Shown here piece by piece: positions 40,636 through 49,804 of a stretch of 64,000 nt of DNA. How positions within the stretch are numbered: position 1 is the stretch's first letter; each line of letters begins with the position of its first letter. This DNA comes from Trebonia kvetii (GTDB lineage Bacteria; Actinomycetota; Actinomycetes; Streptosporangiales; Streptosporangiaceae): positions 267,835 through 331,834 of the forward strand of contig NZ_RPFW01000005.1 of the NCBI RefSeq assembly GCF_007827045.1, in the 5' to 3' direction. The position numbers and the translations under genes were made by a program. Below the pieces are notes generated by a model, which ran no database searches, was not told the origin of the DNA, and saw only the letters and a program-made list of their open reading frames with translations.

Positions 40636-42081
40636 ATGACAGTGTCCCCCGCAGCGGAGCGGGTCACCGAGTCCTTCATCGACGGGGAGCCGGTGAGATC
40701 GGCCGCTACCTACCCGAACGTCGACCCCTCGACCGGTACCACTCTCGGCGACGTAGCGCGTGCGGGGGACAAGGAGATCGATCAGGCCGTGGCGGCGGCC
40801 CGCCGCGCCAGCCGGGCATGGCGGGTCACCACCCCCGAGCAGCGCTCGGACCTGCTGGCCCGGCTGGCCGGCCTGATCGACGACGAGATCGAGACGCTCG
40901 CCAGGCTGGAGAGCGAGGACAGCGGCAAGCCGCTGTCGCAGGCGCGCAACGACGCGCGGGTGTGCGCGCGCTACTTCCGCTTCTACAGCCACGTCATCGA
41001 GTCGTACTACGGCCTGAGCATCCCGCTGCGGCCGGACCTGCACGTCTACACCCGCCGCGAGCCGCTCGGCGTCACCGGCCACATCGTGGCATGGAACTAC
41101 CCGATGCAGCTGTTCGGCCGGGCGGTGGCACCCGCCATCGCCGCCGGGAACTGCGCGGTGCTCAAGCCGGCCGACGAGACGCCGCGCACGGCGGTTTACC
41201 TCGCCCGGCTGGCCGCTGCGGCAGGCCTGCCGCCGGGCGTGGTCAACGTGGTCACCGGGCTCGGGCCGGAGGCCGGCGCCGCCCTCGCCGCCCACCCGGA
41301 TGTCGACCATCTCAGCTTCGTCGGCTCCACCGAGGTCGGCAGCCTGATCGCGGGCGCCGCCGCCAGGCGGGTGGCGCCGGTGACGCTTGAGCTGGGCGGC
41401 AAGTCGGCGCACCTGGTGTTCGCCGACGCGGATGTCGAGCGGGCGGCGACGACGGCGGCCAATGTGATCCTGCAGAACGCCGGGCAGACCTGCTCGGCCG
41501 GGTCGCGGCTGCTGGTAGACGAACGGGTGCATGGCCAGGTGCTGCAGCGTATCGCTGAGCGTTTCGGCGCGGTGACCATCGGTCCCGGCATCACCGATCC
41601 CGACCTTGGCCCGCTGGTGTCCCGCAAGCAGCAGGACCGGGTACGCGGCTACGTGGAGTCCGCCAAGGGCGCCGACATCGTCTACGGCGGCACCGTGGCC
41701 GAGCCGGACGGCATCAGCGGCGGCGCCTACTTCAACCCCACGCTGATCGACGGCGTGGACCCGGCCGCCAGGATCGCCCAGGAGGAGATCTTCGGCCCGG
41801 TGATCACCGTCACCACCTTCGGCTCGGAGGAGGAGGCGGTCGCGCTGGCCAACGGCACCGACTACGCGCTGATCGGCGCGGTCTGGACCACGGACCTGGC
41901 CCGCGCGCACCGGGTCGCCGCCCAGGTCGACGGCGGGCAGATCTACGTCAACACCTACGGGGCCGGCGGCGGGGTGGAGCTGCCCTTCGGCGGCTTCCGC
42001 AAGTCGGGCTACGGGCGCGAGAAGGGCGTCGAGGCGCTCGATGCCTACACCGCCACCAAGACGATCGTCGTTCAGCTGTGA
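40636..42081 (+). CDS. Aldehyde dehydrogenase (NAD(P)+-dependent)
   Basis: This 481-residue full-length ALDH has Asn154 in AWNYP, Glu252 in LELGGK, catalytic Cys286 in NAGQTCSAGS, and the C-terminal FGGFRKSGYGREKG. It starts at ATG 40636 after AGGAAAGG. In the operon it should oxidise an aldehyde or semialdehyde formed after ring opening to the acid that the CoA transferase activates (inference). Confidence 0.92.
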   Translation: MTVSPAAERVTESFIDGEPVRSAATYPNVDPSTGTTLGDVARAGDKEIDQAVAAARRASRAWRVTTPEQRSDLLARLAGLIDDEIETLARLESEDSGKPLSQARNDARVCARYFRFYSHVIESYYGLSIPLRPDLHVYTRREPLGVTGHIVAWNYPMQLFGRAVAPAIAAGNCAVLKPADETPRTAVYLARLAAAAGLPPGVVNVVTGLGPEAGAALAAHPDVDHLSFVGSTEVGSLIAGAAARRVAPVTLELGGKSAHLVFADADVERAATTAANVILQNAGQTCSAGSRLLVDERVHGQVLQRIAERFGAVTIGPGITDPDLGPLVSRKQQDRVRGYVESAKGADIVYGGTVAEPDGISGGAYFNPTLIDGVDPAARIAQEEIFGPVITVTTFGSEEEAVALANGTDYALIGAVWTTDLARAHRVAAQVDGGQIYVNTYGAGGGVELPFGGFRKSGYGREKGVEALDAYTATKTIVVQL

Positions 42082-42101
42082 CCAGCGAGGGAGAAAGCCC
42101 A

Positions 42102-43721
42102 ATGAGTTCGGAACTGGACGCGGACGTCGACATCCTCATCGTGGGCGCCGGGGTGACCGGGATCTACCAGCTGTACCTGGCCCGCGAGGCGGGCTACTCG
42201 GTGCAGCTGGTGGACGCCGGCACCGGCGTGGGCGGCACCTGGTACTGGAACCGCTACCCCGGGTCACGCTACGACTCCGAGAGCTACACCTACGGGTACT
42301 TCTTCTCTGAGGAGCTGTTCAAGGAGTGGGAGTGGTCCGAGCACTTCGCCGGCCAGGCGGAGAACGAGCGGTACTTCAACCACGTGGTGGACAAGTTCGG
42401 CCTGCGCCGCCACATCCGGTTCAGCACCAGGGTCACATCGGCCGTCTGGGGCAAGGAGTCGTCGACCTGGCAGGTCACGGCGGCCGACGGGTACACCGCC
42501 AGGGCGCGTTACCTGGTGGCCGCGACCGGCGTGCTGTCGGCCCCGTTCTATCCCGATGTCCCTGGACGGGAGAGCTTCCGCGGCGAGTCCTACCACACCG
42601 GCCTGTGGCCGAAGACGGAGGTGGACTTCAAGGGCAAGCGGGTCGCGGTCATCGGCACCGGGTCGAGCGGCGTGCAGGTCATCCCGGTCATCGCCCCCGA
42701 CGTCGCCTCGCTGACCGTTTACCAGCGCACGCCGAACTGGGCCACCCCGCTCAACAACCGGCCGGTCACCCCGCAGGAACAGGCCGAACTGAAGGCGGGC
42801 TTCGCGTCGATCAAGGAGACCGTCGACAAGTCGGCGTCCGGGTTCCTGCACCAGCCCTCGGCGAAGATGACCTTCGACGACTCGCCGGAAGAGCGGCAGG
42901 CGTTCTACGAGCGGACCTGGCAGCTCGGCGGGTTCGGCAAGATCATCAGCAACTACCGGGACATGACGATGAACCCGGCCGCCAACGCCGAGTGGTCCCG
43001 ATTCGTCGCCGACAAGATCCGCGCCGTCGTCAGGGACCCGGCGACGGCTGAGAAGCTGATACCGAAGGACCACGGCTACGCCGGCAAGCGCCCCCCGTAC
43101 GTGACCGACTACTACGAGGCTTACAACCGGCCCAACGTCTCGCTGATCGACCTGAAGGAGACGCCGATCACGGCGGTCACCGAGACCGGCATCGAGACCG
43201 CCGAGGGCCTGCGCGAGTTCGACATCATCGTCTGGGCCACCGGGTTCGACTTCGGCACCGGCGCGCTCAAGCGGATCGGCATCGTCGGCCGAGACGGCCT
43301 GCCGCTCAAGGAGTACTGGGCCGACGGGCCGCTCACCTATCTCGGCATCATGGCCCATCATTTCCCGAACTTCTTCTTCCCCGGTGGCCCGCACGGCGGG
43401 GCGGGCAACAACCCGCGGTACAACGGCGACCAGTCGGACTTCATCGCCGGCCTGCTTGAGTTCGCCCGCGAGCACGGGCACGCGGTGATCGAAGCGCCCA
43501 AGGCGCTGGAAGACGAGTGGACCACCATGGTCAACGAGGCCGCGTACACCATGTCGCCGTTCAAGGAGCTGAGCTACTTCTTCGGCAGCAACATCCCCGG
43601 CAAGGCCAAGGCCTTCCTGCTCAACTCCCTCGGGCGGCCCAAGATGCTGGAAATGATGGAGACCGCGGCCAAGAGCGATTACGCCGGGTTCTTCCCCGGC
43701 TCGGAGGACAGCGGTCAGTGA
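42102..43721 (+). CDS. Baeyer-Villiger monooxygenase (class B flavoprotein)
   Basis: This 539-residue protein has two Rossmann motifs, FAD-type GAGVTG (residues 15-20) and NADPH-type GTGSSG (185-190). Between them is a perfect BVMO fingerprint FRGESYHTGLWP (residues 159-170, pattern FxGxxxHxxxWP). GGTWYWNRYPGSRYD is typical of the cyclohexanone monooxygenase group. It inserts oxygen next to a ketone to give an ester or lactone. ATG 42102 follows a GAGGGAG site; GTG 42078 is an alternative. Its stop overlaps the next gene (GTGA). It is the key enzyme suggesting a cyclic ketone intermediate. Confidence 0.94.
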   Translation: MSSELDADVDILIVGAGVTGIYQLYLAREAGYSVQLVDAGTGVGGTWYWNRYPGSRYDSESYTYGYFFSEELFKEWEWSEHFAGQAENERYFNHVVDKFGLRRHIRFSTRVTSAVWGKESSTWQVTAADGYTARARYLVAATGVLSAPFYPDVPGRESFRGESYHTGLWPKTEVDFKGKRVAVIGTGSSGVQVIPVIAPDVASLTVYQRTPNWATPLNNRPVTPQEQAELKAGFASIKETVDKSASGFLHQPSAKMTFDDSPEERQAFYERTWQLGGFGKIISNYRDMTMNPAANAEWSRFVADKIRAVVRDPATAEKLIPKDHGYAGKRPPYVTDYYEAYNRPNVSLIDLKETPITAVTETGIETAEGLREFDIIVWATGFDFGTGALKRIGIVGRDGLPLKEYWADGPLTYLGIMAHHFPNFFFPGGPHGGAGNNPRYNGDQSDFIAGLLEFAREHGHAVIEAPKALEDEWTTMVNEAAYTMSPFKELSYFFGSNIPGKAKAFLLNSLGRPKMLEMMETAAKSDYAGFFPGSEDSGQ

Positions 43722-44650
43722 CCGCCCTCAACTTCGACGGCCGGGTCGCCGTCGTCACCGGCGCCGGGCGCGGCATCGGCCGGGCCTACGCGCTGCTGCT
43801 CGGCCAGCGCGGCGCCCGGGTGGTGGTCAACGACCTCGGCGGCAGCACCAAGGGCACCGGGCACGACCCCGCGCCCGCGCAGCAGGTGGCCGACGAGATC
43901 AACGCGGCGGGCGGCACCGCGATCGCCGACTCAAGCGACGTGTCCGCCGTCAACGGCGGCCAGGCGGTGGTCGACGCGGCCGTCAATGAGTTCGGGCGGG
44001 TCGATGTCGTCGTCAACAACGCGGGCAACGTCATCTACGGCGGCCTGCCCAATGTCGAGGTCGGCGTGCTCGACGCGATTCTCGCGGTCCACGTCAGGGG
44101 GACGTTCAACGTCACCAGGGCCGCCTGGCCGCACATGCTGGCGCAGAACTACGGCCGGGTGGTGCTGACCGGCTCCACCGGGATGTTCGGCATGTCCGAC
44201 AACCTCAGCTACGCCACCGCCAAGTCCGCCATGATCGGCATGGCCCAGTCCATGACCCAGTCCGCGGGCGAGCACGACATCAAGGTCAACGTGATCGCGC
44301 CGAACGCGTGGACGCGGATGGCGGGCGACCCGTCTGAGGGCATGGACAAGCTGCGCGGCGCGCGGCCGCCCGGCGCGCCGCCGCACATGGAACCCGAGCT
44401 GGTGGCGCCCATGGTCGCCTACCTGGCCCACGAGAGCTGCCCGGTCAGCGCAGGGATCTACCTGGCGGGCGGCGGGCGGTTCGCCCGGCTCTTCGTCGCT
44501 TCCACCGACGGGTACCTGCACCCGGACAACGTCGCGCCGACGCCGGAGGACGTCGCCGCCCACTGGGCGGCGATCAATGACGAGGCCGGCTACTACGTGC
44601 CGACGAGCACGCTGAACTGGTCGGCCCGCTACATGTCACACCGATTCTGA
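43718..44650 (+). CDS. SDR of the peroxisomal multifunctional-enzyme (hydroxyacyl-CoA dehydrogenase) type
   Basis: This 310-residue SDR starts FDGRVAVVTGAGRGIGRAYA. Its VVVNDLGGSTKGTG loop is characteristic of MFE-2/HSD17B4-like 3-hydroxyacyl-CoA dehydrogenases. NNAG, the catalytic Ser in LTGSTGMFG and YATAK are present. The C-terminal extension (DGYLHPDNVAPTPEDVAAHW) also fits that group. It starts at GTG 43718 within the BVMO stop (GTGA). It probably performs a beta-oxidation-like alcohol oxidation in the pathway. Confidence 0.88.
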   Translation: MTALNFDGRVAVVTGAGRGIGRAYALLLGQRGARVVVNDLGGSTKGTGHDPAPAQQVADEINAAGGTAIADSSDVSAVNGGQAVVDAAVNEFGRVDVVVNNAGNVIYGGLPNVEVGVLDAILAVHVRGTFNVTRAAWPHMLAQNYGRVVLTGSTGMFGMSDNLSYATAKSAMIGMAQSMTQSAGEHDIKVNVIAPNAWTRMAGDPSEGMDKLRGARPPGAPPHMEPELVAPMVAYLAHESCPVSAGIYLAGGGRFARLFVASTDGYLHPDNVAPTPEDVAAHWAAINDEAGYYVPTSTLNWSARYMSHRF

Positions 44651-44664
44651 GAGGAAGGCCAAAG

Positions 44665-45600
44665 ATGACCGACACCACCGTGTGGCCGCATCACGAGCTC
44701 GGCAAGGAACTGAGCAACTGGGGTCGCTGGGGCGACGACGACCAGATCGGCACGCTGAACTTCATCACGCCGGAGAAGCTGGTCGCCTCGGCCAAGATGG
44801 TGCGTACCGGCAAGACGATCGACTGCGGCATCCCGTTCGACAAGGACGGCCCGTTCCCGCCCGGCGGCTGGCGGCGCAACCCGCACCACCTGTTCACCCT
44901 GCTGCCGTCGGACACCGCCTCTTCAAAGGACGGCCAGATCGCCGCCGACGACGTCATCATCATGGGGCTGCAGGCCTCGACCCAGTGGGACGGGCTGGCT
45001 CACGTCGGCTACGACGGGTTCTTCTACAACGGGATGCCCGCCAGGGCGCTCAACAACTTCCAGGGCGCGTCAAGGAATGACATCGCCCAGGTGGCCACCA
45101 AGCTCGTCTCCCGCGGCGTGCTGCTGGACATCGCCGGGCTGAAGGGCGTGGAGGTACTGCCGGACTCCTACGAGATCACCACCGCCGACGTCGAGGCGGC
45201 CCAGGAGCGGCAGGGAGTGCGGGTCGAGTCCGGTGACATCGCGTGCATCCGCACCGGCTGGACCAAGTACTTCCGCGAGGGCGACCGGCAGAAGTACGTG
45301 GGCCCGACGGCCGGTCCCGGTCTTGATCTCTGCCGGTGGATCCACGACAGCGAGATCGCCGCGCTGGCGCTCGACCAGTCCAACGGCGAGGTGTGGCCCA
45401 CCCCGGTGCCCGGCGCGACGATCCCGGTGCACCAGGTGATGATCCGCGACATCGGCCTGACCCTGGGCGAGATGTTCGACTTCGAGGCGCTGCGGGCCGA
45501 CTGCGAGGCCGACGGGGTGTGGGAGTTCCTCTTCGTCGCCAACGGCCTGCTGGTCACCGGCGCGGTCGGCACGCCGCTCAGCCCAGTCGCGATCAAGTAG
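44665..45600 (+). CDS. Cyclase-family (kynurenine-formamidase-like) metal-dependent hydrolase
   Basis: This 311-residue protein of the cyclase family has GDDDQIGTLNFITPEKL near the N-terminus. The metal-site motif here reads STQWDGLAHVGYDG rather than the HxGTHxD of classical kynurenine formamidases. GVLLDIAGLKG and TGWTKYF are also typical. Members hydrolyse cyclic amides, lactones or activated ring systems. Placed after a Baeyer-Villiger enzyme, a ring-opening or lactone-hydrolysing role is attractive but unproven. GAGAGGAAGG precedes ATG 44665. Confidence 0.86.
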   Translation: MTDTTVWPHHELGKELSNWGRWGDDDQIGTLNFITPEKLVASAKMVRTGKTIDCGIPFDKDGPFPPGGWRRNPHHLFTLLPSDTASSKDGQIAADDVIIMGLQASTQWDGLAHVGYDGFFYNGMPARALNNFQGASRNDIAQVATKLVSRGVLLDIAGLKGVEVLPDSYEITTADVEAAQERQGVRVESGDIACIRTGWTKYFREGDRQKYVGPTAGPGLDLCRWIHDSEIAALALDQSNGEVWPTPVPGATIPVHQVMIRDIGLTLGEMFDFEALRADCEADGVWEFLFVANGLLVTGAVGTPLSPVAIK

Positions 45601-45609
45601 GGGGCGCCG

Positions 45610-46020
45610 ATGACCAGCTACGCGGAGGTATTCGCGGGCGTCTACACCGCCATCGCCGCGCACGCGCAGCACCAGGACGCCGGCGACACCGACGGCATCA
45701 TGGCGCTCTACACGCCAGACGCGGTGCTCGAGGTCCCGGGGATGGGTGTCTTCGAGGGCGCGGACGCGATCCGGGCCTCCTGGGACAACTGGAAGCCCAA
45801 GGGGCTGCAGCGCCATATGCCGGTCAACGTCGTGATCACCGACTGGAACGACCAGGAGGCCCGCGCCACTACCGACGTGGTGTTCATCGCCCAGGGCGAC
45901 GGCGGCGCCTGGTCGGTCCAGATCGTCGCTCGCTACTACGACGTGTTCCGCCAGTCCGGTGGCAAGTGGCTGTTCAGCCGCCGGGCCGACGAGTACATCG
46001 GCTGGGCGCCGCCGGCCTGA
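45610..46020 (+). CDS. SnoaL/NTF2-like small protein
   Basis: This 136-residue protein has the NTF2-like cone fold pattern: IAAHAQHQDAGDTDGIMALY then TPDAVLEVPGMGVFEGADAI, and a C-terminal W-S-V-Q and RRADEYIGW strand. Such proteins act as small isomerases, hydrolases or dehydratases, or as binding accessories. It is the last gene of the co-directional catabolic run, nine bases after the cyclase gene. It is convergent with the MFS gene, only one base apart from its end. Confidence 0.85.
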   Translation: MTSYAEVFAGVYTAIAAHAQHQDAGDTDGIMALYTPDAVLEVPGMGVFEGADAIRASWDNWKPKGLQRHMPVNVVITDWNDQEARATTDVVFIAQGDGGAWSVQIVARYYDVFRQSGGKWLFSRRADEYIGWAPPA

Positions 46021-46021
46021 C

Positions 46022-47530
46022 TCAGGGTTCCGCGTAGTCCGCCGCTGGCACGGCCTCGGCCGTGCCGGCGGCGACGGTGACCGCCTTGACCGGGTCGGGC
46101 AATTGGTGACTGCCGCGCAGCGTCACCGGCTTGAGCAGGACCGCGGCCAGCACGCCGACCAGCGCGACGGCGGCCGAGATCGCGAAGATATGCCCGGTCG
46201 CGGTGCCGTAGGCCGCCGCAGGAGCGGCGCCGCCCGCGATACCGCTTGACACCTGCCGCGCTAGGACGGCGCCGAGCACGGCGACGCCGATCGTCCCGCC
46301 CATCGAGCGGAAGAAAGAAACGGTCGCGCTTGACGCGCCGATGTCGCTGAGCGGTACCGAGTTCTGCACCACAAGCACGAAGTTCTGCACGGTCATCCCC
46401 ACGCCGGCGCCAACCAGCACCATGGCGACGCCGATGAAGGCAAACGACGTGTGCTCGTTGATCAGGCTGAGTCCGCCGAATCCCGCCGCGAGGCTGAGCG
46501 TGCCGGCGACGAGAAAGGGCTTGAGCCGGCCGGTGCGGCTGATCAGCGCCCCGGCGACGGTGGAGACCACCAGGATGCCTGCCATCATCGGGATCGTGAG
46601 CAGGCCGGCCTGGGCGGCGGTGCGGCCGCGGCTGGTCTGGAAGTACTGGGTAAGGAAGACCGAGGCGCCGTACATGGCGGTGCCGGCGGCGAGGCTGCCA
46701 AGGATGGCCAGCATGGTGGTCCGCTGCCGGATGATGCGCGGCGGGACGATCGGCTCCGCCGCCCGCGTCTCCGTCCACACCGCGCAGGCGAGCAGGACCA
46801 GCGTGGCGCCCGTCATGGTGGCGGTCTGCCAGGAAGCCCACGCGAATGAGCCGCCGACGAACGAGACCCAGATCAACAGCAGGCTGACGCTGCCGGTGAT
46901 CAGGGTGGCGCCGCCGTAGTCGATCCTGACGTTGTCGCGGCGCGTCGCCGGCAGCCGGACCGTGCGCTGGACGATGATCAGGGCCAGGATCGCGAACGGG
47001 ATGCTGATGAAGAAGCACCACCGCCAGCCCAGCCACGAGGTGTCGACGATGAACCCGCCGAGGAGCGGGCCCCCGATCGTCGATATCGCGGTGGCGCTGC
47101 TCGTGTAGCCGGCGTACCGGCCGCGCTCGCGGGGCGGGATCATCGCGGCCAGGGTGATCTGCACCAGCGACTGCAGCCCGCCCACGCCGACACCCTGCAG
47201 CGCCCGGGCGGCGATGAGCTCTCCAGCGTTCCCCGACAGGGCCGCGGCGACAGAGCCGGCGATGAAGATCGCGGTGGCGACCTGGATCAGGAGTTTCTTG
47301 CTGAACAGGTCGGCCAGCTTGCCCCAGATCGGTGTCGCGGCGGTCGCGGTCAGCAGGGTCGCGGTGACCACCCAGGTGTACTGGGTCGGCGAGCCGTGCA
47401 GGGCATGCATCATCTGGGGCAGCGCGGTGGCGACGACGGTGCTGCTCAGCGTGGAGACGAACAGCGCCAGCAGCAGGCCGGCGAGTGCCTTGAGTATGTG
47501 GCCGTTGGACCGGGCGTCAGTCGTGCTCAC
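46022..47530 (-). CDS. DHA2-family (EmrB/QacA) MFS exporter, 14-TM type
   Basis: This 502-residue proton antiporter has a first helix ALAGLLLALFVSTLSSTVVATALPQM, motif GKLADLFSKK after helix 2, RALQGVGVGGLQSLVQ, and the family motif GPLLGGFIVDTSWLGWRWCFFI. It probably exports toxic hydrophobic compounds, possibly pathway substrates or intermediates. It is divergent from a MarR regulator at 47661 across a short AT-rich region, the usual arrangement for a MarR-controlled efflux pump. Confidence 0.93.
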   Translation of the reverse strand: MSTTDARSNGHILKALAGLLLALFVSTLSSTVVATALPQMMHALHGSPTQYTWVVTATLLTATAATPIWGKLADLFSKKLLIQVATAIFIAGSVAAALSGNAGELIAARALQGVGVGGLQSLVQITLAAMIPPRERGRYAGYTSSATAISTIGGPLLGGFIVDTSWLGWRWCFFISIPFAILALIIVQRTVRLPATRRDNVRIDYGGATLITGSVSLLLIWVSFVGGSFAWASWQTATMTGATLVLLACAVWTETRAAEPIVPPRIIRQRTTMLAILGSLAAGTAMYGASVFLTQYFQTSRGRTAAQAGLLTIPMMAGILVVSTVAGALISRTGRLKPFLVAGTLSLAAGFGGLSLINEHTSFAFIGVAMVLVGAGVGMTVQNFVLVVQNSVPLSDIGASSATVSFFRSMGGTIGVAVLGAVLARQVSSGIAGGAAPAAAYGTATGHIFAISAAVALVGVLAAVLLKPVTLRGSHQLPDPVKAVTVAAGTAEAVPAADYAEP

Positions 47531-47660
47531 GAGGTCTCCGCTGGGTTGGTAGGCAGTCGTCGCCGCGGGGAACTGCTTGGCTTACACAAGCAGTTTTATT
47601 ATGCAAGTAATTTTGTTGGATAGTACCATCAGTTGTGTAGCCCCAGCAAAAGAGGAAACG

Positions 47661-48182
47661 ATGCCTGATCGCGAGCAGCGCGTGCAATCGCCGGGTGCAC
47701 CCGGCTGGGCGGCCGAGGTGGAAATGGTCGCCGACAACGTGCTTGACCTGCTCAGCACCGTTCGCAAGTCCGCGGCCCGGATGGAGGCCAATTCCCGCAG
47801 CGACGTGGAGTCAGCCACCCGGCTGCTGCTGCGGACCGTTGCCGAGCTGGGACCGATGCGGGCGACGGCCCTCGCCGCGAGCGTGCATTCTGACCTGTCC
47901 ACGGTCAGCAGGCAGACCGCCTCGCTGGTGGCGGCGGGCCTGCTCGAGCGGCGTTCCGATCCGGCCGACGGCCGCGCCTCGGTCCTGGCCCTCACGCCGG
48001 CCGGCCAGGCGGCGACGGCCGAGCATGACCGCGCTCGCGCCGGCTTCTACGCCCAGGTGCTGGACGGGTGGACGCCGCCCGAACTGCGGCAGTTCGGTGC
48101 CCTGCTTGCCCGGTTCACCGCGTCCTACGATCAGGTGCTCGCCGCGCGGGTGCTGGCGCGGTCCGGCGCCACTTCCCGGTAG
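47661..48182 (+). CDS. MarR-family regulator
   Basis: This protein of about 173 residues has a MarR winged helix: RTVAELGPMRATALAASVHS, the recognition helix DLSTVSRQTASLVAAGLLER, then the wing RRSDPADGRASVLALT. The frame opens earlier, but ATG 47661 after GAGGAAACG is the natural start. It most likely represses the divergent DHA2 exporter gene and itself. The AT-rich stretch at 47577-47640 is the probable operator region. Confidence 0.9.
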   Translation: MPDREQRVQSPGAPGWAAEVEMVADNVLDLLSTVRKSAARMEANSRSDVESATRLLLRTVAELGPMRATALAASVHSDLSTVSRQTASLVAAGLLERRSDPADGRASVLALTPAGQAATAEHDRARAGFYAQVLDGWTPPELRQFGALLARFTASYDQVLAARVLARSGATSR

Positions 48183-48185
48183 CGG

Positions 48186-48350
48186 CTATCGGGCGGCCAG
48201 CCCGATGAAGTAACTGCCGAGCAGGGCGACCCCGATCAGCAGCACCCAGAGGTCGGTGATCCGGCATAGCAAGACCGGCGCGTTCCTTACCTGCATGAAC
48301 TCGCGGAAGATGAGGCGTACCTTCACCAGCGCCAAGCCGAGCGCCGCCGC
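48186..48350 (-). pseudogene. C-terminal remnant of a COX4/NorF-like small membrane protein
   Basis: About 50 residues on the minus strand (LALVKVRLIFREFMQVRNAP, then a hydrophobic helix ending YFIGLAAR) match the pattern of prokaryotic cytochrome-oxidase-subunit-IV-like proteins, where a helix ending in VKxRL-F-MxxRxAP precedes a final helix. The first one or two helices and the start are missing. The open frame continues to the right only as the antisense of a TetR remnant. The N-terminal half was therefore lost at a junction near 48350. Confidence 0.6.
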
Positions 48351-48608
48351 ATGGAGAGCACCCTGACCGGCGATCCCGTCCTGAACCGCGTCTTCTCCGC
48401 CGACGAGCATTTCCGGCGGGTGATGGACCGGCTCTACCGGGGGCTGGTCGGCCAGGACTCCACGGCTGAGGCGCGGATGGCGGCGGCCATGCTCACCGCC
48501 GCCATTGGCGGCGCCGTGATGCACCCGCTTGCCCAAGACCTCGACGACGACGTGCTTGGCGCCCAGCTGCTTCGCCTAGGCCGCCGTTTTCTCGAACTCC
48601 CGGACTGA
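48351..48608 (+). pseudogene. C-terminal remnant of a TetR-family regulator
   Basis: These 85 residues (DPVLNRVFSADEHFRRVMDR, then AAMLTAAIGGAVMHPL, ending LLRLGRRFLELPD) look like the last helices of a TetR ligand domain. No HTH is present and nothing upstream on the plus strand supplies one. It is head to head with the truncated COX4-like remnant, so one deletion seems to have removed both 5' ends and the shared promoter. Confidence 0.6.
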
Positions 48609-48636
48609 GGGCCCGCGCTGGTCCTCTCGGGCTAGC

Positions 48637-49713
48637 TCAGTGAGAATTGGCGGCCAGGACGATGCCGACGATGACGATCAGGATGGCCAGGATCGTCAGA
48701 GTGATCTTGATTGCGCTGTAGGGGCGGTGGCCAACGACCTCGCCGGTGTGGGCGTTGACCATGACCTGGAACAGCTTGCCAGCGTGCCGGTAGCTGAGGA
48801 ACCACACCGGCAGGAACATGAGCTTGTACGCCAGGTCGTAGTAGGCGGTGTTGACGGTGTGGACGCGCTGCTCGTCGCCGCCGATGTCGGCCCGGCAATC
48901 GTCCTCGATCACCGGGGCCATCTGCGCCTTCGCCGACTCCAGTCCCTGCTCGGGCTCGATGTCGTACCGGACGGTCTGGAAGCCGGCCAGGTAGTTCTGC
49001 TGGAAGGGCGTCGCCGTCTGGAGTTCCCATGGCTCGAGATTGCCGATCAGGTTCGTCTCCACCTTGGTTGTGCCGGGGACGAGTACGTCGTCGAAGAACC
49101 GGCTGACCCTGCCCTGCGCGGGGTGCCACCGGGTGTGCTGGACCTGCCGGGTCTGGGTGACCTGCTGGCCGTTGACCTGCGTGGTGTAGGTCTCGGTGAC
49201 CCAGTAGTGCTCGCCGCGCTCGCCCGTGTAGTCGGAGGCGGTATTGCTGTCATAGGTCCAAAACGGCAGGTAGCTGCCGGTGAACGTCTCCGCGCTTGAC
49301 ACCTTCTTGAGGCTGCCAGGCGCGAACCAGCGCGACGACGTCCACTTCTTCAGCGCATCGCCTGCCTGCTGCTTGCTGATGCCGAACGGCACGACTGCCT
49401 CGGGTGCGACCCGCTCGATGGCAGCAGGGTCAGCGACGAGCGGCGTCCCGCAGAACTGGCAGTTCGCCGACAGCAGGTCGCTTTCCGTGTGCGCGTTGCA
49501 GTTCGGGCAGGCGAAGACCGTGCCGAGCTTGGCGACCGGTTTGGCAGGCAGGCTGGCGAGTTCGGTGAACGAGTGTTCCCGCACTGCTGTGCCCGCGGGC
49601 GCCACGGACTGCCGGTTCCCGCAGTGGTCGCACGCCATCACCCTGGCGGCCGGATCCCAGGCCATGGTGGACCCGCAGATCTGGCATGGGTACGCCGTCG
49701 TCCCGCCCGTCAT
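48637..49713 (-). CDS. Zinc-ribbon protein with C-terminal membrane anchor
   Basis: This 358-residue protein has two zinc ribbons: CQICG/CDHCG in the first 32 residues and CPNC/CQFCG at about 69-88. A beta-rich middle follows, with WTSSRWFAPGSLKK and TGSYLPFWTYDSNTASDYTG. It ends in one transmembrane helix (ITLTILAILIVIVGIVLAAN). Relatives are conserved but uncharacterised, and some are mislabelled as helicase/primosomal proteins because of the ribbons. There is no ATPase motif. The function is unknown. It stands alone. Confidence 0.8.
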   Translation of the reverse strand: MTGGTTAYPCQICGSTMAWDPAARVMACDHCGNRQSVAPAGTAVREHSFTELASLPAKPVAKLGTVFACPNCNAHTESDLLSANCQFCGTPLVADPAAIERVAPEAVVPFGISKQQAGDALKKWTSSRWFAPGSLKKVSSAETFTGSYLPFWTYDSNTASDYTGERGEHYWVTETYTTQVNGQQVTQTRQVQHTRWHPAQGRVSRFFDDVLVPGTTKVETNLIGNLEPWELQTATPFQQNYLAGFQTVRYDIEPEQGLESAKAQMAPVIEDDCRADIGGDEQRVHTVNTAYYDLAYKLMFLPVWFLSYRHAGKLFQVMVNAHTGEVVGHRPYSAIKITLTILAILIVIVGIVLAANSH

Positions 49714-49804
49714 GCTGAACCTCTCCGCCGCCTCGATTTTTGATGGAGGAACGATAGCAGTCAGGGATATTTCGCGACATATAGCGCCATGGCGAGGCGT
49801 CGCG

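Noticed and set aside
39472..42102. 876-residue minus-strand open frame
   Set aside because: It is opposite three well-supported genes (monooxygenase, VOC, ALDH) with good ribosome sites; the translation is low-complexity and unlike any family.
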